From contig NZ_AZUZ01000027.1 of assembly GCF_000513955.1 (NCBI RefSeq), positions 1 to 62,063 on the forward strand: a DNA stretch of 62,063 nucleotides, in the 5' to 3' direction. Positions 19,224 to 27,404 of the stretch are shown here, piece by piece. The notes beneath the pieces are model-generated. The model had not been told where the DNA came from, ran no database searches, and saw only the letters and a list, made by a program, of their open reading frames with translations. Numbering within the stretch: the first letter of the stretch is position 1; every line of letters starts with the position of its first letter. Source of the DNA: Pseudoxanthomonas suwonensis J47. GTDB taxonomy: Bacteria; Pseudomonadota; Gammaproteobacteria; Xanthomonadales; Xanthomonadaceae. Position numbers and translations under genes: made by a program.

Positions 19224-19475
19224 GCAGCCCTCTTCGCCGGTACTGGACCTCGACAACCGCACCCGGGGGCATGGCGCGGCTCCGTCGAACGGAACTGGAC
19301 CCTGCCGGCCAGCGGATATTGGCACGACGCGAAGCGGAAGTGCGGGGTCTGCAACCGCAGATGCGAGGGCACGCCGGCGACCGAAGGTTTCGCCGGAAAG
19401 TGCATGCGGAGAGGAGAAGCGGCCGGGTGCCGGGGCGGGCAGCGATGGCCCCGACGCACGGCGCGCGCGTCGGCT

Positions 19476-19508
19476 CCGGTCCCGGCAGCGCAAGGCTGCC
19501 GGGACCGG
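19476..19508 (-). terminator. Hairpin terminator candidate after bcsC
   Basis: A 14-base-pair perfect stem (CCGGTCCCGGCAGC with GCTGCCGGGACCGG) around a five-base loop lies 10 bases beyond the bcsC stop on the minus strand. No U-run follows, so termination is likely but not certain. The rest of the 19224-19517 gap shows nothing recognisable. Confidence 0.55.
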
Positions 19509-19517
19509 CTGAACGGC

Positions 19518-22500
19518 TCAGTCGGCGTAGGGCGAACGCACCGGCTGCGGCTGCCGGCCGAGGTTGGCGCCGAAGCGGTCGAGCAGGAAACGCAGGTACA
19601 GGTTGGTGCCGTACTGGCGGTAGTCGCGGGCGTTGTTCAGGTCTACCCGGCCGCCGAGGAACAGCTGGCGCGAGAGCTGCCACTCGGCCGCGGCGCTGAG
19701 GTTGTACGACAGGCCGGTATGGCTCTGCGCCGCATACACCGGTTCGACGTACTCCGGCACCAGGCCCAGCAGCGCGGCGATGGACGCGGCGTCGTAGGCG
19801 GCCTGCTGCAGCTGCGGATCGTCCGGGAAGTACGGCGCCGCGTCGACCTTGAAGTGCTGCACGCCGATGCTGGCGTCGACCTGCCAGGCCACCGTGCGCG
19901 CACCGTTGCGGCCGTTCCAGTGCACCGGGAAGCCGACGTCGATGTACTCCTGCGGGCTGAAGTAGCCGCCGTGGCCGAAGGTGAAGCGGCTGAGGTTGCG
20001 GTCGTAGCGCATCGCGGTCAGGTTCAGGCCCGCGGTCAGCGACTGGTTGTCGCGTTCGAGCGCATGCGCGTACACGCCCAGGCCCAGTTCCTGGCGGTCG
20101 TTGCCGGCGACGTTCTCGCCTTCCAGGCGATGCGCGGAGATGTTCGCGTAGCCGCCGACCTGGCCGTTGTCGATGGTCGCGTCCAGGCGCGCGCCGGTGG
20201 CGGTCACCCCGCCCCAGGCCAGGCCGGTGCGCGGATCCTCGACGCCGGCGAAGGACAGCAGGCTGTCGGTCACCGGACGGCGCGAAGCCTCCACCGACCA
20301 GGTCAGGCTGTCGCCGGCGCGGCCCTGGTAGCCGATGCCACCGACCACCTGCGAATCGCCGAAGCTCAGCGGGGTGCTGCCAATGTCGGCGTGGAAGCCA
20401 CCCTGCTCGTAGCCCACCGACACGCCGACGCCCGCGGCATCCTGGCTGCCCACCGGCCGCGCGCCGGCGGCATTGGCCACCATCGCGCGCAGGGTGTCAT
20501 GGAACTGCACCGGCGTCTGGCCGGCGGCGCTGCCGGAGGCCAGCGCCTTCAGCCGCGCCTGCTCCTCGCCGTTCAACGCGCGGGCAAGCGTGGTATTGCC
20601 GAGCAGCTGCGCGGCGATGTCGCCGATCGCCATGCCGCCCAGGTCGCGCGAGAGGATGAAGGCCGGCAACGGATCGGCGTACAGCGCCTCCATCGCCTGG
20701 GCACGCCGCTCGGCCGCACTGAGGCTGCCATCGGTCTGGTTGAACAGCTCGAAGTAGCGGCCGCTCTGCATCGCGTTCTCGTAGATCAGCTCGCGCGTGG
20801 CAGTGCTGTCGCCGCGGGTCAGCAGGACGCGGTAGATCGACGAATCCAGCAGCGCGTCGACCGGCGCGCTGTCGGCGGCCAGCGCGCCGGCAAGCGCGGC
20901 TTCCGGACCGGCGCCGAAGCGGCTGGCCTGGTTGTAGTCCGTGCCGACCTCGCCCGCATCGAGGATGGTCGGGGTGACGGCAACGCGCACCTTGCCGTCG
21001 CCGACGGCGAAGCGGCCTTCCAGCGGCACCTCGAGGTCGTCGAGGCGGCCGAGGCCGGCCTCGCCGTCGCGGCTGCGGTAGGACGCACCCACGCCGAGGC
21101 TGCTGCTGGTCTCGCCGCGCAGTTCGCGCAGCTCGTCGACCAGGCTCGGCGCCGCGCCGGCGGTGGATGGCGGCACCATTGCCGGTACCGGTGCGGCCAC
21201 CACGTCGCGACGACCGCGCTGCGGCGGCGGCAGCGCGGTCGCGGCCATGGCTGGCGCACTGGCGCTGACCGGCGCCGGCAGGCCGTCCGCATCCAGCGAC
21301 ACGCCCGCCGCCGGAAGCGCGGCCGGCACCATCGTGGACCCGCCGTAAGGCATCGGTGCCGGGCTCGCGGCCATCGCCGGCAGCGGCAGGCCGTCGCCGC
21401 GCAGCGCGGCATCGCGCACGCCGGTGCCGTTGATGCCGGCGAAGGGATTGAACGCACGCCCGCCGCTGCCGGCGAACGCGCTGGACGCGGCCGGGTAGCC
21501 GATGTCCTGCTGCCCGGCGCCGCGCGCCTGCGCCGCCAGCGCGGCGCGGAAATAGGTTTCGGCCTTGCGGTTCTTGCCGGCGGCGCGATAGACGCGACCG
21601 GCCGCGGCCAGCACCTGCGGCGACTGCGGCGCCTGCGCCAGCGCCTGCTGCAGGTAGGTCTCCGCACTGGACAGGTCGCGCATCGCCGCCGCGGCGCCAG
21701 CCGCCGCGACCAGCGCATCGGTGTCGCCCGGCGCCAGCTGCAGCTGCTGCCGGTACAGCGCCAGCGCCTGGCCGTGGTCGCCGGCCGCCTCGTACAGGCG
21801 CGCCAGCGCGGCGATCGCGCGCGGGTCCTGCGGCTGGCTGGCCAGCACCGGCGCCAGTGCCTCGTACGCGCCCTCGAGGTTGCCGAGCTCGCGCAGTGCA
21901 TCGACCTGGCGCATCACGTAACCGGTGCGCAGGTCCTGGTAGCGCTTGGCCTGCGCCGCGGACATCGGTTCGTCGCGCAGCTGCCGCAGCATCGCCGAGG
22001 CTTCCACGTCCTGGCCGGCGCGCAGCAGCACCGAGGCGTACTGCAGGCGCGCCTCCAGCCCCGCTTCCGGCCCCTGCACCAGGCGCTGGGCAAGCACGAG
22101 CGCGCGCTGCTGGCTGCCGATATCCGCGTAGGCGCCGGCCAGCGCGGCGGCCGTGGCCGGACGTTCCAGGCGTTCGCCCAGCGCCGATTCGACCCGCGCC
22201 AGCAGCAGCTGCGCTTCACCGTTGCGCCCTTGGGCCATCAGCGAACGCGCCTGCGCGCCCTGCAGCTCGATCCACGCCGCATCGTGCAGCGCGGTGATTT
22301 CGGCATCGCGCGCGGCGGCGGGGATCTTCTCGAGGTTGGCGTACACCGCCGCCCAGTCGCCCTGGTCCTGGGCGAACAGCGCGCGCGCGTGCAGCACCTG
22401 CGGCGTTTCTTCCTGCGCGAGCAGGCCGTCCATGATCCCGCGCGCCTGGTCGGGGCGGCCGGCGCGCTGGTACAGGCGCGCCAGTTCCAGGCGCAGCCAC

Positions 22501-23957
22501 GGATCGCGCGGCTGCGCCAGCAGCGCATCCTCCAGTTCGATCCGGGCCACCTCGGTCTCGCCGGCGGCCAGCGCCTGCTGCGCACGGGCGCGCGCGGCGC
22601 TGGCACGCAGGGTGGCGGCGCCACCGGCCTTCTCCTGCTGCTCGGGCGTCAGCCGCGCGAACAGCGCCGCGGCTTCGGCGGCGCGACCCTGGCGCGCGTA
22701 CAGCGCGGCCAGGCCCTGCAGCGCGCCGGCGTTGCCGGCGTCCAGTTCCAGCGCCTTGCGGTAGTTGCGCTCGGCCGCGGCCGGATCGCTGCCGTCCTGC
22801 AGGCCGGCCAGGACGATGTAGCCGGCGGCCTCGCGCGGCTTCAGCCGCACCGCTTCCTCGACCCGGGCCAGCGCATCGGCGCCGCCGCTGCCGCCGCGCA
22901 CCTCCTGCAGGGTCTGCCAGTAGCGCGCGGTATCCGCCGCCGTGCGCCACTTCGAATTCGCCGCGGCGGCCTTGCGCAGCAGCTCGCCGGCCTCGGCGAA
23001 GCGCTGCTGCTGCAGGCGCACCGAACCCAGGCCGCCGAGCGCTTCGGCATCGCCGGGACGCGCGCGCAGCACCTGGGCGAAGCGCGCCTCGGCGGTTTCG
23101 ACCTTGCCTGCATCCAGCGCGGCGAAACCTTCGCCGAGCAGGCGCCGGTTGGGATCCTCCTGCACGGCGGCCGCCGCGGCGCGTTCGCGCAGCTGTGCCT
23201 GCTTCGCCGCGACCTCGCGGTCGTTGGGCTGCTTCTCGAGGAAGGCCTGGAACAGCGGTTCGTCGGTGCGGCTGGCATTGAGCCACAGCAGCGCCTGGCG
23301 CCATGCGGCGCGCGCCGGGCCGCCGACCTGCGGATGCGCCGACAGCGCCTGCAGCCTGGCGATGCCTTCGCGGCGGCCGGGTTCGCGGTAGGTCAGCACC
23401 TGGGCCAGGGCCAGCGCCACCGAAGGTTCGCTGCGCCGGGCGGCGAGCTGGCGCAGGCCGTCGCACGCGCGCTCCCAGCCGTCCGGAGTACCGGCCAGCA
23501 CCTGGTAGTACTCCAGCGCCACGTCGTCCGACGGGCCGGCCTTGCCGAACACCTGGTCGTAGGCGGCCACCGCCTCGGTGTAGCGGCCCGCCGCTGCAGC
23601 GCGGCGCGCGGCCTGCAGCGGGCTGGTGCCGCCGCCACCGCCGAGCGCGGCGCGCAGGCGCGCGGTCTGCGGCGCATCGGGGTGCGCCGCCTGCAGCTGC
23701 TGCAGGCGGCGCTGCGCTTCGTCGCGACGGCCCTGGTTGAGGTCGATCAGGCCCAGGCCGAGCAGCGCGTCCGGCTGCTTCGGATCGGCGGCCAGCAGTT
23801 TGCGCCAGGCATCGGCGGCGAGGTCCTCGCGGCCCTGGTCGAGCCAGTAGTTGCCCTGGTTGACCAGCTGCTGGGTGGCCGAGCCCTGGGCCAGGGCCGA
23901 CGCGGTGAGGACGGACAGGCCGACCAGGCAGATCGGCTTCAGCGACTTGCGGAACAT
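19518..23957 (-). CDS. bcsC: Cellulose synthase subunit BcsC (TPR plus outer-membrane porin)
   Basis: A 1479-residue export subunit. It has a signal peptide (MFRKSLKPICLVGLSVLTASALAQ shortened: residues 1-24), then a long array of TPR repeats to about residue 815, which bridge the periplasm. A Pro/Ala/Gly-rich linker of about 120 residues follows (roughly 820-940). The C-terminal BcsC beta-barrel from about residue 945 carries glucan across the outer membrane and ends with LYLRFLLDRFG and a short tail. The length exceeds E. coli BcsC (about 1150) because of extra TPRs and the linker. The ATG has GGAG upstream and overlaps the end of bcsZ by 19 bases. Last gene of the bcs operon. Confidence 0.93.
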   Translation of the reverse strand: MFRKSLKPICLVGLSVLTASALAQGSATQQLVNQGNYWLDQGREDLAADAWRKLLAADPKQPDALLGLGLIDLNQGRRDEAQRRLQQLQAAHPDAPQTARLRAALGGGGGTSPLQAARRAAAAGRYTEAVAAYDQVFGKAGPSDDVALEYYQVLAGTPDGWERACDGLRQLAARRSEPSVALALAQVLTYREPGRREGIARLQALSAHPQVGGPARAAWRQALLWLNASRTDEPLFQAFLEKQPNDREVAAKQAQLRERAAAAAVQEDPNRRLLGEGFAALDAGKVETAEARFAQVLRARPGDAEALGGLGSVRLQQQRFAEAGELLRKAAAANSKWRTAADTARYWQTLQEVRGGSGGADALARVEEAVRLKPREAAGYIVLAGLQDGSDPAAAERNYRKALELDAGNAGALQGLAALYARQGRAAEAAALFARLTPEQQEKAGGAATLRASAARARAQQALAAGETEVARIELEDALLAQPRDPWLRLELARLYQRAGRPDQARGIMDGLLAQEETPQVLHARALFAQDQGDWAAVYANLEKIPAAARDAEITALHDAAWIELQGAQARSLMAQGRNGEAQLLLARVESALGERLERPATAAALAGAYADIGSQQRALVLAQRLVQGPEAGLEARLQYASVLLRAGQDVEASAMLRQLRDEPMSAAQAKRYQDLRTGYVMRQVDALRELGNLEGAYEALAPVLASQPQDPRAIAALARLYEAAGDHGQALALYRQQLQLAPGDTDALVAAAGAAAAMRDLSSAETYLQQALAQAPQSPQVLAAAGRVYRAAGKNRKAETYFRAALAAQARGAGQQDIGYPAASSAFAGSGGRAFNPFAGINGTGVRDAALRGDGLPLPAMAASPAPMPYGGSTMVPAALPAAGVSLDADGLPAPVSASAPAMAATALPPPQRGRRDVVAAPVPAMVPPSTAGAAPSLVDELRELRGETSSSLGVGASYRSRDGEAGLGRLDDLEVPLEGRFAVGDGKVRVAVTPTILDAGEVGTDYNQASRFGAGPEAALAGALAADSAPVDALLDSSIYRVLLTRGDSTATRELIYENAMQSGRYFELFNQTDGSLSAAERRAQAMEALYADPLPAFILSRDLGGMAIGDIAAQLLGNTTLARALNGEEQARLKALASGSAAGQTPVQFHDTLRAMVANAAGARPVGSQDAAGVGVSVGYEQGGFHADIGSTPLSFGDSQVVGGIGYQGRAGDSLTWSVEASRRPVTDSLLSFAGVEDPRTGLAWGGVTATGARLDATIDNGQVGGYANISAHRLEGENVAGNDRQELGLGVYAHALERDNQSLTAGLNLTAMRYDRNLSRFTFGHGGYFSPQEYIDVGFPVHWNGRNGARTVAWQVDASIGVQHFKVDAAPYFPDDPQLQQAAYDAASIAALLGLVPEYVEPVYAAQSHTGLSYNLSAAAEWQLSRQLFLGGRVDLNNARDYRQYGTNLYLRFLLDRFGANLGRQPQPVRSPYAD

Positions 23958-25096
23958 TGGGTACTCCAGGCGGGCAACAGCCGCCCGTCAGCGGAAAAGC
24001 GGAAACGGCCGTCCAGCCAGCCCTTGCCGAACAGGACCAGGCAGCGGTCGTAGTACGGCAGGGCCTCGGCGGCGGCACCGGATGCGGGAACGAGCCGGGC
24101 CTGCGCGCGCAGCTGCGCGGTGGCGCCCAGGGCGGAGAGGTAAGGCAGCAGTGCGGCGGCGAACCCCGGCGGCGGCGTGCCATGGCCGACGCCGTTGCGC
24201 GTGTCGATCTTCTCGGCGAACGCGCCCTGCGCGCGCAGCATGCCCATCGGACCGGACAGCGCCTGCAGCAGGCGCGCGCGCAGCGGATCGGCGGCGTCGG
24301 TCATGCCGGCCCACAGGTAGGTGCGGATCGCGTCGTAGCTGCCGATGGCGCCCTTCTCCGGGTCGACCACGAAGGCGCGCCCGTTCCAGGCGATCCAGTC
24401 CGGCGCGAAACCGGCCGGCGAGGCCAGCCGCTGCAGCTCGACGCCGCGCTCGGCGATGCGCGCCCACGGCCCCTTCGGCTCGAGCGCGGCGAAGCGGCGC
24501 AGCACGAACAGCGGCAGGTAGCAGGGATTGAGGATCCAGCGGTCCTTGCGCACGAAGCCCTGCGTGCCCGGCAGCAGCATCGGCCCGAAGCCGGGCAGCT
24601 CGGCGACTTCTGCCGTACGCATCAGCGCCAGGATCTGCCGCGCGGCCTCGACGAAGCCGGGACGCTTCCACAGCCGCCCCGCCTCGGCCAGCGCATAGGC
24701 GATCCACAGCTCGCCGTCGGCGGCGGAGTTGCCATCGAGCACGCGCCAGCTGCCATCGCCGGCCTGGCCCCACAGCCACGCCGGCAGGTTGAGGTCGGCG
24801 CGGCCGGCGCAGAGGTTGCGGCGGGTCCAGGCCAGGATCCGCTCGAACAGGATGGCGTCGTTGTCGACCAGGGCGAAGAACAGCCCGTAGGACTGGCCTT
24901 CGGAGGTGCTGCGCAGGTCGGGGTTGGCGAAGTCGACGACGCGGCCGTCGCGCTCGACGTGCCTGCGCACGAACGCGCGCCATTCCGGCCATTCGCCGCA
25001 GCCGGCCGCGCGTGCCGGTGCCGGCAGCGCAGCCAGCGCCGCGCCGCCCAGCAGGGCGGCCAGCAGCTCGCGGCGCTGGAACAGGTACCGCTCCAC
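23939..25096 (-). CDS. bcsZ: Periplasmic endo-1,4-beta-glucanase BcsZ (GH8)
   Basis: A 385-residue family 8 glycosidase that trims nascent cellulose in the periplasm and is needed for normal export. The catalytic acid is in STSEGQSYG (E66), and the likely base region is SAADGELWIAYAL (D127). The start is a GTG at 25096, four bases beyond the end of bcsB. The N-terminus QRRELLAALLGG ending in APARA carries paired arginines and a leucine-rich core, compatible with a twin-arginine (Tat) signal rather than only Sec. It overlaps bcsC by 19 bases, so translation is probably coupled. Confidence 0.92.
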   Translation of the reverse strand: MERYLFQRRELLAALLGGAALAALPAPARAAGCGEWPEWRAFVRRHVERDGRVVDFANPDLRSTSEGQSYGLFFALVDNDAILFERILAWTRRNLCAGRADLNLPAWLWGQAGDGSWRVLDGNSAADGELWIAYALAEAGRLWKRPGFVEAARQILALMRTAEVAELPGFGPMLLPGTQGFVRKDRWILNPCYLPLFVLRRFAALEPKGPWARIAERGVELQRLASPAGFAPDWIAWNGRAFVVDPEKGAIGSYDAIRTYLWAGMTDAADPLRARLLQALSGPMGMLRAQGAFAEKIDTRNGVGHGTPPPGFAAALLPYLSALGATAQLRAQARLVPASGAAAEALPYYDRCLVLFGKGWLDGRFRFSADGRLLPAWSTQCSASR

Positions 25097-25097
25097 C

Positions 25098-27404
25098 TCA
25101 GTTCCCGACCGCCAGCCGCCGACGCGCGCGCCAGCGCAGCAGCCAGCGCGCGATCAGCGCCAGCACCAGCGCCACCGCCACCAGCAACACGCCCAGCCAC
25201 ACCGGGCTGTGGCCGAAGAACCACTGCGCCGCCACCAGCGGCGGCAGCCGGCCGACGTGGTAGGTCTGGTTGCCCTGCAGGCTCAGCAGTTTCTCGCCCT
25301 GCAGCAGGACCACGCTGCCCTGGAACTTCGCCAGCAAGGCCGGATCGAACCAGGCCTGGAACAGGCGGCCGACCTGGCCCGGGTCGTCGGCCAGCACCGC
25401 GACCACGCTGCGGCCTTCGCGCAGCGGCGATTCGAAGCCCATCAGCACCACGTCGCCCGGGCCCGGCCGCACCGTCACCTCGGCGGTGGTCGGCAGGTCG
25501 GTGCGGCGGCCGTCGGGCGAGAAGAACGCCGGCAGCTTCCCGTACGCCCAGTCGCTGAGGCGGAAGCGCCGGCCCTCGGCGCCCTCGCCGATCGGCAGGT
25601 GTCCGGCCCAGCGCTCGAACAGCGGCTGGGTGCGGCGCGAACCGAGCAGCAGCAGGTCGCGGTCGGCGAACTCCTCGACCTGGGTGGCGCCGATCACCTG
25701 GTTGCGCAGCGCCGGGTAGCCGCTCGCCGCGCCGAGGCGGCCGAACAGGGTCAGCGCATTGCCGATGTCGTCGGCGCCGGCGTTGTCCGGCATCACCAGC
25801 GCGGTCTCGGCCAGGTCGGCCATCCGCGTGAACGGGAAGCCGGCGTTGCCGAACGCCGCCAGGTTGGGCATGGCGATGAAGTGGTGGAAGCCGCTGAGGT
25901 CCAGGGTCGAATCGTCGTCGATCGCCGCCGACACGTCCGGGAAGGTGTTCTTGCATGCCCCGGCCTGCGGGCGGTCGAAGAAGAAATGGAAGCGCAGCTG
26001 GCTGTTGGCCGAGAATGGCCCGGTCGGCAGCACCAGCGGCTGCCGGATCGGCATCTTCCCCCTGGGCTTGAGCCGGTGCAGCGCCTGCCGCGACAGCGAA
26101 CTCTCGTAGACGGTGCCGTTGAGCGGAAGCGTGGTGACGAAGGCGTCGTTGATGCTGACGTTCAGCGCCGACTTGTCCGCGCCTTCCGGCAGCGTGTAGC
26201 GGTAGTTGAGCTGCAGCGGGATGCCTTCCTTGCGCCACACGAACAGGTCCGGCGGCAGCTGCAGGCCGATCCGCACCAGGTCCGGGTGGTAGCCGGCGAC
26301 ATTGAGCTCGGAGGTGTCCTCGACCAGCTCGGCGAAGCGCACCGGGCGGTCGGACGGCACCCAGTTCGGCGCGTCGTACGGCTTGCGCGGTGCGGCGTCC
26401 TTGAAGCCGTCGATGGTGGCGACGCTGCCGGACAGCGGCGTGCCCAAGGCCAGCGCGCTGGCGGCCACGCGCAGTTCCTCCTCGTCGCGGCCCAGCACCA
26501 GCAGCAGCTTGCCCTGCGGATCGTTGGGGTTGGCGACCACCGCCACGGTCGGCCCGCGCAGTTCGGGGAACTGCAGCCCGGCCGGCGGATTGCGCCCGGT
26601 GGCGACGACCACCGCGCTGCCTTCCAGCGGCAGCGCGTCGAGGAACGCCGGGAAGCGCGCGCCGCGGTAGCCGGCCAGCGCGCCGAACCAGGACGAGACG
26701 ATGCCCGCCGACTGCAGCACCGGATGCGCGGGCCGGCCGGCGAACACGAACGGCAGGACCAGCCGGCCGGTGTCGCGCGGATCGAAGAACGGCACCGGCA
26801 GCAACGACAGGTCGTCGGTCAGCGCCAGCGGCGCCCAGCCCAGCTCCAGGTAGCTGGAGCGGTCGATGTTCGCCCACAGGCTGGTGTGGTCCGGGTCCTC
26901 GCAGTCGCGGGTGTAGTGGCCGATCAGCTGCAGGTTGAGCCGGTTGTAGTCGGTGACCAGGCGCGGATCGATGTCGATGTCGCGCTCCAGCTCGCGGCCG
27001 GCGTCTTCCGCCGGCACCGGCACGGTGGCGACGGTGACGCCGTTGACCGTCACCTTCAGGTGCGACAGGTCTGGCAGCAGCGCCGGCGAATAGCTGTACT
27101 TCAGGTGCAGGCTGGCGCGCTGCACGACCTGGTCGCTGCGCACCGAGAACGGCACGCCGGCCGTGCCCTGGATGCCGCGCAGGGTGATCTCGTAGTCGAT
27201 GCCCAGGTCCTTGAGCGTGGCGCGCGACTGCCGCATCGGCAGCGTCGTCGCCGGCGCGTCCGCCGCGAAGGCCTGCGGCGGCGCCATCGGCGCCTGCGCG
27301 TGGGCCAGGCCGGACAGGAAGGTGAGCGCGAAGACGGCCAGGGCTGGGAGGCGCATGCGTGGACCGGAATGGGGGGACGGGAGGAACGGACGGCGGAAGT
27401 TCAT
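25098..27404 (-). CDS. bcsB: Cellulose synthase periplasmic subunit BcsB
   Basis: A 768-residue periplasmic, membrane-anchored partner of BcsA that guides the glucan chain. The proposed ATG at 27404 overlaps the bcsA stop by four bases. A second ATG at 27356 begins a cleaner signal peptide (MRLPALAVFALTFLSGLAHA) and may be the true start. The mature region opens with the BcsB pattern MRQSRATLKDLG and alternates carbohydrate-binding and flavodoxin-like domains. The C-terminus has one transmembrane helix (VWLGVLLVAVALVLALIARW) that docks on BcsA. It is followed at once by bcsZ. Confidence 0.93.
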   Translation of the reverse strand: MNFRRPFLPSPHSGPRMRLPALAVFALTFLSGLAHAQAPMAPPQAFAADAPATTLPMRQSRATLKDLGIDYEITLRGIQGTAGVPFSVRSDQVVQRASLHLKYSYSPALLPDLSHLKVTVNGVTVATVPVPAEDAGRELERDIDIDPRLVTDYNRLNLQLIGHYTRDCEDPDHTSLWANIDRSSYLELGWAPLALTDDLSLLPVPFFDPRDTGRLVLPFVFAGRPAHPVLQSAGIVSSWFGALAGYRGARFPAFLDALPLEGSAVVVATGRNPPAGLQFPELRGPTVAVVANPNDPQGKLLLVLGRDEEELRVAASALALGTPLSGSVATIDGFKDAAPRKPYDAPNWVPSDRPVRFAELVEDTSELNVAGYHPDLVRIGLQLPPDLFVWRKEGIPLQLNYRYTLPEGADKSALNVSINDAFVTTLPLNGTVYESSLSRQALHRLKPRGKMPIRQPLVLPTGPFSANSQLRFHFFFDRPQAGACKNTFPDVSAAIDDDSTLDLSGFHHFIAMPNLAAFGNAGFPFTRMADLAETALVMPDNAGADDIGNALTLFGRLGAASGYPALRNQVIGATQVEEFADRDLLLLGSRRTQPLFERWAGHLPIGEGAEGRRFRLSDWAYGKLPAFFSPDGRRTDLPTTAEVTVRPGPGDVVLMGFESPLREGRSVVAVLADDPGQVGRLFQAWFDPALLAKFQGSVVLLQGEKLLSLQGNQTYHVGRLPPLVAAQWFFGHSPVWLGVLLVAVALVLALIARWLLRWRARRRLAVGN

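Noticed and set aside
18901-19512. Small plus-strand gene opposite the antiporter and the gap before bcsC
   Set aside because: It is Ser/Arg/Pro-rich with no ribosome-binding site and largely antisense to the clearly coding antiporter.
17757-24053. A 2098-codon open frame on the plus strand opposite bcsC and neighbours
   Set aside because: It is composed of low-complexity Arg/Gln/Ala/Gly runs, covers bcsC, whose own frame is full of recognisable domains, and has no family resemblance. Long antisense frames are expected at this GC content.
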